From NCBI GenBank assembly GCA_947629195.1, contig CANRCS010000001.1, positions 1 to 29,768 of the forward strand: a stretch of DNA of 29,768 bases, in the 5' to 3' direction. Below are positions 15,660 through 24,113 of this stretch, piece after piece; the stretch's first letter is position 1, and each line of letters begins with the position of its first letter. The notes beneath the pieces were generated by a model. The model ran no database searches and had not been told where the DNA came from. It saw nothing but the letters and a program-made list of their open reading frames with translations. The stretch is from an uncultured Bacilli bacterium (GTDB lineage: Bacteria > Bacillota_I > Bacilli_A > RF39 > UBA660). The translations under genes and the position numbers were made by a program.

Positions 15660-18011
15660 ATGGCTAATAATAATCAAAATTTTAATGCAGGTCAAAATAT
15701 TAGAGATGCATTGCAGAAAGCTCAAAAGGCAGCTAATGCTAGTGGAAAACCAGCAACTGCTTTTGTTAACATTACCCCTAAAAAACCAGTTGTAAATGCT
15801 AAAATAAATCAAGAAGAAAATGCTGTTTCAAATAAAATAGCAAATACAAAAATGAATAATCAATCACCTAATTTAGGAAAAAATAATAATAAAAATAATA
15901 AAAATGATAAACAAGATGAAGAAAATAAAAGAAATACCGAAATAAATCAAAAAGAGAAAACAAAAGATGAGTTAGAAAATAGTAAACAACAAAAATATAG
16001 TGGTAAAATGGTTGGACGTGGAGTAGTGCCAAGCATTGGATTAGGTTTAGGAAGTGAACAGACAAGCTCTAGTAGTGTAGATGTTGTATCCACAGTTCAA
16101 AAGATTAAAAAATATAAATGGCCAATTATGATTGGTGGAGGAATAGTGGCACTTTTATTTACTGTTATAATTGTTTTTTCGATGTTTCTTGCAGTTCAGA
16201 ATAATATAATTGATGCAGCAACAGAATGGCTTGAAAATGGTAAAAATCAGGTTGCATCATTTTTTGATAAGTTTGATAATTTCTTAAAAGGTAATGGTTG
16301 GTCAGATGACGAGACAGCATTTTTAAATGAATTAAATCAAAAAAATGAATATTATGAGAATAGAAATCTTCAAATTAATGTTCCATTAATTATGTCTACT
16401 CTAATGACAAAACAATTATATAATAGTAAAAATCCTAGTGATGATATGGGAGAAGAGTTCGCAAGTATTGATGAAGCACAAACTGATATAAATGAAATAA
16501 GATATGGTAGTATGATAGGTGATATGAGAAAATTAGTAGAATACCAAGTGGTAAAGTTTTTCTCACTACCATCTAATGCTGACCCATCAGTCTATGAAAC
16601 TTTAATAAATCCACCATTAGCAGTTTTAAATGGTGCGGCAAATTTGCTTAATGTAGCAGCAGATACATTATTTCCAAGAAACATGAGATTATCTAATGCC
16701 AATTATTTAAGTAATTTAAGATTTGGTAAAAGTGCGAGTGAAGATGTTATTAATTCTGAGTCGCCAAATTTATCTTCTACATCCAGCTCATATACAGGGC
16801 AAATAAGATTGACAAATTTTATTGATTATTCTGTTGGATGGAGAGGTATGAGTCCGTATGGATATATGAAAGAAAGATTCCGTTTAAACGAAAAAGGTTG
16901 GTGGATGTATAATGATCCTGATACTGGAATGGAATATTTAGCAGTAGCAGCACCTACGACATATTGTTTAGGAACTGGTTGTGGACAAAGTTGGAGTGAG
17001 ATTGATGGTATAACATATTATGAATATGGTGACATAATACCACTAAATATTGCAGGAGAGAATTATCAAGCAATGGTAATAGATTCATGTGGTGCATGTA
17101 TGAGCGCAACAAATCCACTAAAGATAGACGTGTACGCTAGTAGAGATTATTTTAGTGAAAGTGGTCTAACTTCTGCAGGACAAGCAGCAGGTGCTGTAAT
17201 GCCCGATGAATTAACTACAACAATAGGATCATTTCAAAGTAAACCTACTCAAGATTTTTGGGTATACAAAGATCCAACGCAAGAGGAAAAGCAAGATATA
17301 AATGGATACAAAAATGGATATATATACAAAGCTTATTCGGATGCATTTGTAGGATTAGATGATTCTGCTATACCAGAAAAAGTTGAATCTATAATTAAAA
17401 CCATCTACGATATGAAAGATTCATATATGGAATATAGTAATATGGGTAATAATACAACAAATACATTAGATACAATTACTGGTGAAAGAACATCTAGACC
17501 TAGTAGAACTAATGCTTTCTATTACGACCAAACAACTGATTCTGGAGCAGATGGTACATTAGAGGGTGAATGTGCATGGTATGCAACTGGTAGGGCTAAA
17601 GAGTTCTTAGCATCAATTAATAGCACTGAAACATGGACAGATAATCCAGATGGTGGTGACTTCTGTAATACTGCTGATGCTCAAAAATTTAATACAGGAA
17701 CTACTCCTAAAGCAGGATCATTAATTTCATGGAGTTATGAACCATATGGACACGTTGCATTTGTAGAAAGTGTAAATGCAGATGGTACATTTAATATAAC
17801 AGAAGCAGGTATAAGTTTTGGACAGTGGAGTAAAGGAGCTAGAAGTATAATAAATAGTGGAGATGAAAATAAATTAAGAAAAGAAAATTGTGAAGGTAAT
17901 GGAACAGGATGCATTAATATACAAAAAAATATTACAACTAGTTCATATAGTGGATTTAAATGTTTCATATATTTAACAGAACCAAAAAATGGAGGTAATA
18001 CTAGTGAATAA
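15660..18011 (+). CDS. T4SS cell-wall hydrolase: membrane anchor, 3D-like barrel and CHAP domain
   Basis: A 783-residue protein. Residues 1-150 are a cytoplasmic, Asn/Lys-rich disordered region, and one membrane helix lies at about 154-180. An outer region of 240 residues that I cannot assign follows, then a 3D or double-psi barrel-like domain (about 424-500; VAAPTTYC, YGDIIPL, VIDSCGAC, KIDVY). The C-terminal CHAP amidase/endopeptidase domain has Cys638 (GECAWYATGRA), His698 (YGHVAFVE) and Glu715 in place. Such proteins open peptidoglycan for the secretion channel, the job of VirB1 and of Gram-positive T4SS hydrolases. The position between VirB4 and VirD4 agrees. The ribosome site is AGGTGGTG. 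The final 8 nt overlap the next gene. Confidence 0.85.
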   Translation: MANNNQNFNAGQNIRDALQKAQKAANASGKPATAFVNITPKKPVVNAKINQEENAVSNKIANTKMNNQSPNLGKNNNKNNKNDKQDEENKRNTEINQKEKTKDELENSKQQKYSGKMVGRGVVPSIGLGLGSEQTSSSSVDVVSTVQKIKKYKWPIMIGGGIVALLFTVIIVFSMFLAVQNNIIDAATEWLENGKNQVASFFDKFDNFLKGNGWSDDETAFLNELNQKNEYYENRNLQINVPLIMSTLMTKQLYNSKNPSDDMGEEFASIDEAQTDINEIRYGSMIGDMRKLVEYQVVKFFSLPSNADPSVYETLINPPLAVLNGAANLLNVAADTLFPRNMRLSNANYLSNLRFGKSASEDVINSESPNLSSTSSSYTGQIRLTNFIDYSVGWRGMSPYGYMKERFRLNEKGWWMYNDPDTGMEYLAVAAPTTYCLGTGCGQSWSEIDGITYYEYGDIIPLNIAGENYQAMVIDSCGACMSATNPLKIDVYASRDYFSESGLTSAGQAAGAVMPDELTTTIGSFQSKPTQDFWVYKDPTQEEKQDINGYKNGYIYKAYSDAFVGLDDSAIPEKVESIIKTIYDMKDSYMEYSNMGNNTTNTLDTITGERTSRPSRTNAFYYDQTTDSGADGTLEGECAWYATGRAKEFLASINSTETWTDNPDGGDFCNTADAQKFNTGTTPKAGSLISWSYEPYGHVAFVESVNADGTFNITEAGISFGQWSKGARSIINSGDENKLRKENCEGNGTGCINIQKNITTSSYSGFKCFIYLTEPKNGGNTSE

Positions 18012-18765
18012 ATTTAAAATTATTGTTTGTATATTATTTTCCATGTTCTTAATAGGTTGTGAAGCAACATATAATGTAAATATTGATGGAAATAGTGTTA
18101 GTGAAGATGTTAGTTTTATTGAACAAGATAGTAGTAAATATGATACAATTTTATTTTCACATACTGATATAACATATAAATCTTCAATATATGAGAATGC
18201 AAAGTGGCCAACAGGAGCATTTTACCTAAAAAATGGAGATCCTTATGAACCTGTCATAATGGATGGAGTAGAATATTATAATCAAGACTTAATTGATGAT
18301 AATGAAGGACTTGGTATAAAATATGATTATAATTTCACTCTAGATAATTATAGAGAATCCAATGCTGCAAGATCTTGTTTTAAAAATTTTGGATTTGGTA
18401 ATGGCGATAAGAAAATAAGTATATATGCAAACGATGCAAGTTATTGTTTTAATGGACATAAAATGTTAGATAAGGTTACAATTAATTTAAAAACAACATA
18501 TCCTGTTATAAGTCATAATGCAGATAAATTTGATAAAGATAATAATACATATACTTGGAATGTAACAACTAAAAATGCTGAAAATAAAATAATAAAAATG
18601 GAATTATCAAAAGATTTAAATTATAAACCTGAAAAAGATAGTAAAGTTATTTTAGAGGAAAATAATTTTATGACTATGATTATAGCATTTGCTGTATTTG
18701 CTTTAGTTGGTGGTATAATTGTATTAATTCTTTATAACAAAAGCAAAACTACGAATAAGATATAG
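18004..18765 (+). CDS. Lipoprotein with additional C-terminal membrane helix
   Basis: A 253-residue protein with a lipoprotein signal (FLIGC, lipidated Cys19), an outer beta-rich domain starting YNVNIDGN and a C-terminal helix (about 224-246) with a basic tail. It is thus held to the membrane at both ends. The layout recalls LppM/DUF3153-type lipoproteins, a weak suggestion. I place the start at GTG 18004 because GGAGG (17991-17995) is 8 nt upstream; ATG 17989 overlaps that site. The gene overlaps the hydrolase gene by 8 nt, so it belongs to the same operon and probably to the same apparatus. A terminator follows. Confidence 0.75.
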   Translation: MNKFKIIVCILFSMFLIGCEATYNVNIDGNSVSEDVSFIEQDSSKYDTILFSHTDITYKSSIYENAKWPTGAFYLKNGDPYEPVIMDGVEYYNQDLIDDNEGLGIKYDYNFTLDNYRESNAARSCFKNFGFGNGDKKISIYANDASYCFNGHKMLDKVTINLKTTYPVISHNADKFDKDNNTYTWNVTTKNAENKIIKMELSKDLNYKPEKDSKVILEENNFMTMIIAFAVFALVGGIIVLILYNKSKTTNKI

Positions 18766-18766
18766 A

Positions 18767-18804
18767 AGAATACATTGATTTGTTTAATCAAATGTATTCT
18801 TTTT
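18767..18804 (+). terminator. Intrinsic terminator of the T4SS operon
   Basis: A 14-bp stem with one bulged T (18767-18780 with 18786-18800) and a 5-nt loop (TGTTT) ends in a run of five T. It separates the lipoprotein gene from the VirD4-like gene. Confidence 0.85.
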
Positions 18805-18848
18805 AAGACTATTATTTCAAAAAATTTCTTTATTTATTAATGTTTAGA

Positions 18849-18857
18849 TGTTATAAT
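18849..18857 (+). promoter_or_regulatory. Extended -10 promoter of the VirD4-like gene
   Basis: TGTTATAAT has TATAAT at 18852-18857 with the TG extension. The -35 candidate TTTATT (18829-18834, 17-bp spacer) is weak. The coupling-protein gene can thus be expressed apart from the channel genes. Confidence 0.6.
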
Positions 18858-18890
18858 ATATTTATCAATTGATTTGGAGGTGCCTTGCAC

Positions 18891-21074
18891 ATGAAATTAA
18901 AGTTTACTGCTGATGCAAAAGACTGGGTTATTTTTTGTTTGTACTTAGTTTTAATTTTATATTTAGTTGCAATAGCAGTTTTAAATATTGCCACATTATC
19001 TAGAGAGGGACAATTTTATGGATTAAATCCAATCGAAGCATTTATAAACCCTGATTATTTAAAACCAACAATAGTATTCTTTATTTTATTTGTACTAGCT
19101 GGTATAGCAAGTGTTCAATCAAAATTTTTTGAAATGGAAAAAGGTATTGGTTTTTCTACAAATAAAAAAGAAAGTGGATATTCAAGATGGGCAAAAGAAG
19201 ATGAAATTAAAAGAGAATTAAAGCCTGTCAATCCAAAAGCTCCTACAAGTGATGTTGCCGGTATTGCACTTATAAATGATGGAAAAACTATTTGGGTTGA
19301 TGATAGTGAATATCATAGTTTAATAATAGGATCAACTGGTTCTGGTAAAACTCAAACAGTAGTATTTCCATTAATTCAGACTTTAGCAAAAAAAGGCGAA
19401 TCAATGATTCTTACTGACCCTAAAGGTGAATTGTATGAAACAACAGCTAATTTACTTAAAAGTAAAGGTTATAAAATAATAGTAATAAATTTACGTGATC
19501 CTCAAAGAGGTAATGCATGGAATCCATTTCAATTACCATACAAATTATATAAATCAGGTAATTCGGATAAAGCTACGGAATTATTAGATGACTTAGCTAT
19601 AAATATATTATATGATGAAAAAAGTCAAAGTAGTGATCCATTTTGGGAAAAGACATCTGCTGACTACTTTACAGGTCTAGCACTTGGACTTTTTGAAGAC
19701 ACTGACGAAAATAAAATAAATATTAACAGTATTAACCTTATGAGTACTGATGGAGAAGATAAATTTGCAGGTTCTACATATATTAAAGAATATTTTAATA
19801 TGAAAGACCATTCTAAGCCAGCATATGTAAATGCATCAAGTACAATTAATGCACCTACTGATACAAAGGGAAGTATCTTATCAGTATTTAGACAAAAAAT
19901 AAAATTATTCTCATCAAAAGAAAACTTATCAGAAATGTTATCATATAGTGATTTTGATATGCAAGATATTGGTAAAGAAAAGACAGCTGTATTCTTAGTT
20001 ATCCAAGATGAAAAGAAAACATATCACTCTTTAGCAACTATCTTCCTAAAACAAGTATATGAAACACTAATCGATGTTGCTCAAGCTAATGGTGGACAAC
20101 TTCCAGTAAGAACAAACTTTATACTAGATGAGTTTGCGAATATGCCACCATTAAAAGATGTAACAACGATGATTACAGCAGCACGTTCAAGATTAATAAG
20201 ATTTAATTTTATTATCCAAAACTTTGCTCAATTAACACAAGTTTATGGTAAAGAAAATGCAGAAACCCTAAGGGGTAACTGTGGTAATATTATTTATTTG
20301 ATAAGTACAGAATTACAGGCACTTGAAGAAATCAGTAAATTATGTGGTGAAGTAAAATCAAAAGAAAAAGAAAAAACATCTTCTACACCACTTGTAACAG
20401 TTAGTGATTTACAAAGGATGAAACAATTTGAAATAATCGTCCTTAGAATAAGAAAATTTCCATTTAAAACTAAATTTACACCAAATTATAAAATGGATTG
20501 GGGTAATCAAAACTTTGATAAGGCAGAATTCCCAACAAGAGATAGAAGAACAGTTAACTTATTTGATGTAAAAGAATTTGTTAAAGAAAAGAAAAAAAGT
20601 AATTTAATGAATATACTTGATGAGCCTGTTAAATCTAATGTGATTCCAGATAGTCCATTTAATCCATTTGCAGGCGGTAACCCATTTAGTGATGCTAAAA
20701 GTCCATTTGAAAATAATCCATTTGGTGGACCAAAATCACCTGATGAAGAATTTAATGTTGATGAATTAGTTAAGAAAATAGATGCTAAAATTGCAGAACT
20801 TGAAGAAGAAGAACGTCGTGAAAAAGAAGAAATGGAAAGAAAAGCTAAAGAAGAGAAAGAAAAGAATAAAAAAGAAGAAAAAATAGTTGATGCAAAAGTA
20901 GAAGAAATTAAGAAAGAAGAAATACCTTCACAAATAAAACCTAAAGTAGAAACTACAAAACCTAAAGTAGAAAAGAAAGTTGTTAACAGACCTGTTATTA
21001 GTAAGAGTATTCAAGATAGAAACAACGATGAAATTAGCGATGATCAATTTTTCGATGATTTCTTTAGTGATTAA
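18891..21074 (+). CDS. virD4: VirD4/TraG-like T4SS coupling ATPase
   Basis: A 727-residue protein. Two membrane helices (about 9-32 and 56-76) precede a motor domain with Walker A GSTGSGKTQ (147-155), the LTDPKGELYE segment and Walker B ILDEFANMP (D413, E414), all typical of VirD4/TraG coupling proteins that select substrates and feed them to the channel. After about residue 585 it has a proline/phenylalanine region with repeated NPF and SPF (588-615), a Glu/Lys-rich coiled coil (about 625-690) and an acidic end with FFDDFF. This long tail is unusual and may bind substrates or the envelope machine. ATG 18891 is preferred over TTG 18885, with GGAGG (18876-18880) 10 nt upstream. No relaxase is nearby, so the cargo is unknown. 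Confidence 0.95.
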   Translation: MKLKFTADAKDWVIFCLYLVLILYLVAIAVLNIATLSREGQFYGLNPIEAFINPDYLKPTIVFFILFVLAGIASVQSKFFEMEKGIGFSTNKKESGYSRWAKEDEIKRELKPVNPKAPTSDVAGIALINDGKTIWVDDSEYHSLIIGSTGSGKTQTVVFPLIQTLAKKGESMILTDPKGELYETTANLLKSKGYKIIVINLRDPQRGNAWNPFQLPYKLYKSGNSDKATELLDDLAINILYDEKSQSSDPFWEKTSADYFTGLALGLFEDTDENKININSINLMSTDGEDKFAGSTYIKEYFNMKDHSKPAYVNASSTINAPTDTKGSILSVFRQKIKLFSSKENLSEMLSYSDFDMQDIGKEKTAVFLVIQDEKKTYHSLATIFLKQVYETLIDVAQANGGQLPVRTNFILDEFANMPPLKDVTTMITAARSRLIRFNFIIQNFAQLTQVYGKENAETLRGNCGNIIYLISTELQALEEISKLCGEVKSKEKEKTSSTPLVTVSDLQRMKQFEIIVLRIRKFPFKTKFTPNYKMDWGNQNFDKAEFPTRDRRTVNLFDVKEFVKEKKKSNLMNILDEPVKSNVIPDSPFNPFAGGNPFSDAKSPFENNPFGGPKSPDEEFNVDELVKKIDAKIAELEEEERREKEEMERKAKEEKEKNKKEEKIVDAKVEEIKKEEIPSQIKPKVETTKPKVEKKVVNRPVISKSIQDRNNDEISDDQFFDDFFSD

Positions 21075-21078
21075 TATA

Positions 21079-21107
21079 AACCTTAGAAAAATTTTCTAAG
21101 GTTTTTT
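21079..21107 (+). terminator. Intrinsic terminator after the VirD4-like gene
   Basis: AACCTTAG pairs with CTAAGGTT, extended by A-T pairs to a 12-bp stem (21079-21090 with 21092-21103; in practice a somewhat larger loop), followed by T residues to 21107. It marks the end of the secretion locus. Confidence 0.85.
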
Positions 21108-21131
21108 CATAAACTTAAATAGGTGATTTAA

Positions 21132-21920
21132 ATGGTAAAAAAAGCAAAATTAAAAAAAAGAAAGTTTAGAAATCAAAAAAAGAAATCTTTTAAAAAAATT
21201 ATATTAAGCAGAATTTTGTTTATACTAATATTTGTTATAATAACTACAATTATTTTAATAGATATATTTAATAAAAAAGCCACTCCAATCCTATTAAATC
21301 ATGCTGAATTAGAGACTAAAAGAATCGCTACTGTAATAATAAATAGAGCAATATCAAAACAGATTGCAAATGAGATAACTTTAGATGAATTAATTGAAAC
21401 GACAAAAAATGATGCAGGAGAAATACAAAGTGTAGATTTTAATCCTTATTTAGTTAATAAAGTTTTAAATTCAGTAACTAATACTGTACAATTAAATTTA
21501 AAATGGTTACAGGAAGGTAAAATTGATATGATAGAATTACCTGATGATGTAACTGTTAATTATAATAGTGATAAATTAAGACAGGGTATAATATATGAAA
21601 TGCCACTAGGATTAGTAACACAAAATTCATTTCTATCTAATTTAGGACCAAAAATTCCAGTAAAATTAAATTTAGTTGGAGCAGTAGAATGTTCTGTTAA
21701 AACAGATACAAAACATTATGGAATAAATAATGCAATTATTCAAGTATCTATAAATGTTAAAGTTAGTGAACAAGTAAACTTACCATTTACATCAAAAATA
21801 GCTACAATAAAAACTGATATTCCTGTTGCACTTAAAATAATAGAAGGTAAAGTACCTAACTATTATTCTAATGGAATAAGCAAAGAAACAAGCCCTTTCA
21901 GTGTTGCAATTGAGGAATAA
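21132..21920 (+). CDS. yunB: YunB-like sporulation-associated protein
   Basis: A 262-residue protein with a very basic head (residues 1-23), one membrane helix (about 26-46) and an outer domain matching the YunB family in order: a helical segment with repeated Ala/Ile after the membrane (ETKRIATVIINRAI), central beta strands, and a final segment with VPNYYSNG. In Bacillus subtilis YunB is made in the mother cell and affects spore formation; its biochemical role is not known. It follows the terminator of the VirD4 gene with only 24 nt of space, so its own promoter is unclear and it may depend on read-through. Ribosome site AGGTGA. Confidence 0.8.
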   Translation: MVKKAKLKKRKFRNQKKKSFKKIILSRILFILIFVIITTIILIDIFNKKATPILLNHAELETKRIATVIINRAISKQIANEITLDELIETTKNDAGEIQSVDFNPYLVNKVLNSVTNTVQLNLKWLQEGKIDMIELPDDVTVNYNSDKLRQGIIYEMPLGLVTQNSFLSNLGPKIPVKLNLVGAVECSVKTDTKHYGINNAIIQVSINVKVSEQVNLPFTSKIATIKTDIPVALKIIEGKVPNYYSNGISKETSPFSVAIEE

Positions 21921-21931
21921 TATGGTATAAT
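21904..21931 (+). promoter_or_regulatory. Promoter of the DUF4015 gene
   Basis: TTGCAA (21904-21909), a 16-bp spacer and TATAAT (21926-21931) preceded by TGG form an extended -10 promoter. The -35 lies inside the end of the YunB gene. Confidence 0.65.
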
Positions 21932-21966
21932 GAATTTGGAAAATAATATATAAAAAGGTGATGGAT

Positions 21967-23679
21967 ATGACAAATAATAAAAAATTGAATTTACTTAAAG
22001 TACTTATTTGTATATTATTAATTTCTGTTATTATTGTATTTGCTATATATTATTTTTCTCATAATAAAAATGATGTGAAAAAGAAATCATATTATTTGTC
22101 AAGTAATATTTTTGATGTGAATACTTATGATGAAAATTTTAAAGTTTCGGGTACTTTAAAAAGAGGAAGTAAGGTAATTAAGGAAAGTAATAAAGCGTTA
22201 GTAGATAAGGATAATAAAGAATATATAAAAATAAAATATGATGATAAAAGTTATATAATATTATCTGATAATTTAGTTGATAATGAAAAGAAGATTGCTA
22301 CGGAAGATAAAGTTTTTGTAAGAACTGCTACATCTATATATTCTGATTATGGTTCTAGTGAAATTATAGGTTTAGCAAAAAAAGGTGATGAATTATCTGT
22401 TTTAGAATACAATAAAGTTTTACAAAATGGAGTAGTAGATAGATATAAGGTAAGTTATGGCGATATAACAGGATATGTTTATGGTAAATATTTAGTTTTT
22501 GATAAAGATTCCTCATTAGCATTTTATGAACAAGAAAAATATCATGATTTACATGCAACTAGAGGAGATAATTTAGGTGCAGGAAATGCGGGTAATTTAG
22601 ATTATTATCCTGTTGATAAGCCAAAATTTAAAGATAATAAAATGCCAGATGTTGTTTATGCACTATATTTAAATGGTGGTAAGGATGTCATAAGTAGAGT
22701 AGATGAATATATTGAATTTGCTAAAGGAACGAAAATAAATTCATTTGTAGTTGATATAAAAGATAATGAGGCTCCTGCATATTCATCAGATGTTATGAGG
22801 GAATATTCTCCAACTAATTATGCAAAAGCTGCAAATAGTAAAGAAGATTATAAAAATGCAATTCAAAAAATAAAAGATGCAGGATTTTATGTAATTGGAA
22901 GAATTACAGCATTTAAAGATAAATATTATGCAACTGACCATCCTGATAATGCAATAATGGATACAAGAACAGGTGGTCCATATTTACATGCAGATACATA
23001 TTGGCCAAGTCCATTTAAAAGAGGAGTTTGGATGTTTAATGTGGAACTTGCTAAGGAATCAGTAAAAGATATGGGATTTAATGAAATACAATTTGATTAT
23101 GTAAGATTTCCAGATAGAGTTTTAGAATATGAAAGAAAAGGATTAATGGATTTTAGAAATGACTATGGTGAAGAAAAAGCACAAGCAATTCAAAGATTTT
23201 TAATGTATGCAACAGATGAACTTCATAAATTAAATGTTTATGTATCCGCTGATGTATTTGGAGAATCTGCTCATGAATACGTAACTGCATATGGTCAATA
23301 TTGGAGTTCAATATCAAATGTTGTAGATGTAATAAGTGCGATGCCATACCCAGACCACTTTAGCAAGTATGAATATGGATTTAAAGAACCAGTATGGACT
23401 AAACCTTATGATATATTAAATTTCTGGGCAAAAACATATGTAGTTAAAAGACAAGCAGAAATTCCAACACCTGCTATTGCAAGAACATGGGTTCAAACAT
23501 ACGATGTTCCAAATTATAAACAACCTGGTGGATATAAATATGGTGCAGAACAAGTAAATGCCCAAATCCAAGCATTGTTTGATAATGGATTAAATGGTGG
23601 ATATATGACGTGGAATTCTAGTTCAAATCTAGAAAAATATAAATCACAAATAGATGCATATAATAAGGAGTATAAATAA
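21967..23679 (+). CDS. DUF4015-type putative glycoside hydrolase with SH3-like domain
   Basis: A 570-residue protein with one membrane helix or uncleaved signal (about 9-27), two stretches resembling bacterial SH3 repeats (about 40-170), and a (beta/alpha)8-type domain (about 220-565) of the DUF4015 putative glycosidase family. Family marks are SFVVDIKD, the IQFDYVRFPDR segment, VSADVFGE, the SAMPYPDHF segment and the closing GGYMTWNSS. It is probably an extracellular, membrane-held enzyme acting on wall or surface sugars; the substrate is unknown. I chose ATG 21967, because AAAAAGG is then 8 nt upstream; GTG 21958 and ATG 21961 are too close to it. It shares a transcript with yutD, 1 nt away. 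Confidence 0.9.
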   Translation: MTNNKKLNLLKVLICILLISVIIVFAIYYFSHNKNDVKKKSYYLSSNIFDVNTYDENFKVSGTLKRGSKVIKESNKALVDKDNKEYIKIKYDDKSYIILSDNLVDNEKKIATEDKVFVRTATSIYSDYGSSEIIGLAKKGDELSVLEYNKVLQNGVVDRYKVSYGDITGYVYGKYLVFDKDSSLAFYEQEKYHDLHATRGDNLGAGNAGNLDYYPVDKPKFKDNKMPDVVYALYLNGGKDVISRVDEYIEFAKGTKINSFVVDIKDNEAPAYSSDVMREYSPTNYAKAANSKEDYKNAIQKIKDAGFYVIGRITAFKDKYYATDHPDNAIMDTRTGGPYLHADTYWPSPFKRGVWMFNVELAKESVKDMGFNEIQFDYVRFPDRVLEYERKGLMDFRNDYGEEKAQAIQRFLMYATDELHKLNVYVSADVFGESAHEYVTAYGQYWSSISNVVDVISAMPYPDHFSKYEYGFKEPVWTKPYDILNFWAKTYVVKRQAEIPTPAIARTWVQTYDVPNYKQPGGYKYGAEQVNAQIQALFDNGLNGGYMTWNSSSNLEKYKSQIDAYNKEYK

Positions 23680-23680
23680 T

Positions 23681-23962
23681 ATGATAGAAGTTAATGGACA
23701 TAAATTTGAAATAATTAAAGATGAAAAAGATTGTTTTGATAAAGATGAATTTGAAAACTATTTTACTGAATATTTTTATGATTATGATTATATAGTAGGT
23801 GATATAGCATATTCTCATCTTAGATTAAAGGGATTTTACAATGAAAAAAATAAAAAAGTAAAAGACTATAATAATATTAAAAATCTTGAACAATATATAA
23901 GTGATTATTGTGCTTATGGATGTAAATATTTCGTATTAAAAAAAATTAAAAATGAAAAATAA
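23681..23962 (+). CDS. yutD: YutD family protein
   Basis: A 93-residue protein that matches YutD (DUF1027) over its full length, with DYDYIVGDIAYSHLRLKGFY (34-53) and, near the end, YCAYGCKYFVL. The family is common in Bacilli; its function is not established. The start at ATG 23681 has AAGGAG 10 nt upstream. It begins 1 nt after the previous stop and is the last gene of that unit. In B. subtilis, yutD lies in the same chromosomal area as yunB, yutH and yutI, which supports shared ancestry of this region. Confidence 0.9.
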   Translation: MIEVNGHKFEIIKDEKDCFDKDEFENYFTEYFYDYDYIVGDIAYSHLRLKGFYNEKNKKVKDYNNIKNLEQYISDYCAYGCKYFVLKKIKNEK

Positions 23963-23973
23963 ATACCAAAAAG

Positions 23974-23995
23974 TATCAATTTTTGATATTTTTTT
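23974..23995 (+). terminator. Weak intrinsic terminator after yutD
   Basis: TATCAA (23974-23979) pairs with TTGATA (23983-23988) over a 3-nt loop, followed by seven T (23989-23995). The stem is short and A-T rich but the T run is good. Confidence 0.6.
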
Positions 23996-24019
23996 GTATA
24001 ATAATATTACCAAAAAATC

Positions 24020-24048
24020 ACAAAATTTAAAAAAATATCAAATTTTGT
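24020..24048. other. AT-rich inverted repeat
   Basis: ACAAAATTT (24020-24028) and AAATTTTGT (24040-24048) are perfect 9-bp arms around an 11-nt loop. It ends just before the -35 of the next promoter, so it may be an operator, or a second hairpin backing up the terminator upstream. Confidence 0.4.
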
Positions 24049-24049
24049 A

Positions 24050-24078
24050 TTGGAATTATGATGTATATGTGATAAAAT
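24050..24078 (+). promoter_or_regulatory. Promoter of the coiled-coil protein gene
   Basis: TTGGAA (24050-24055), a 17-bp spacer and TAAAAT (24073-24078) preceded by TGA form an extended -10 promoter about 35 bp before the start codon. Confidence 0.55.
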
Positions 24079-24113
24079 TAATGTGAATAATAAAGGGAAT
24101 AGGTGATATTGTT

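Noticed and set aside
189..21074. An integrative conjugative element or plasmid fragment
   Set aside because: VirB4, VirD4 and a hydrolase are present, but no relaxase, integrase, replication gene or att repeats are seen, and the block sits beside backbone genes. It remains possible that such genes lie left of the window.
24020..24048. Second terminator after yutD
   Set aside because: The 9-bp stem has no T run after it and lies against the next promoter, so I list it only as an inverted repeat.
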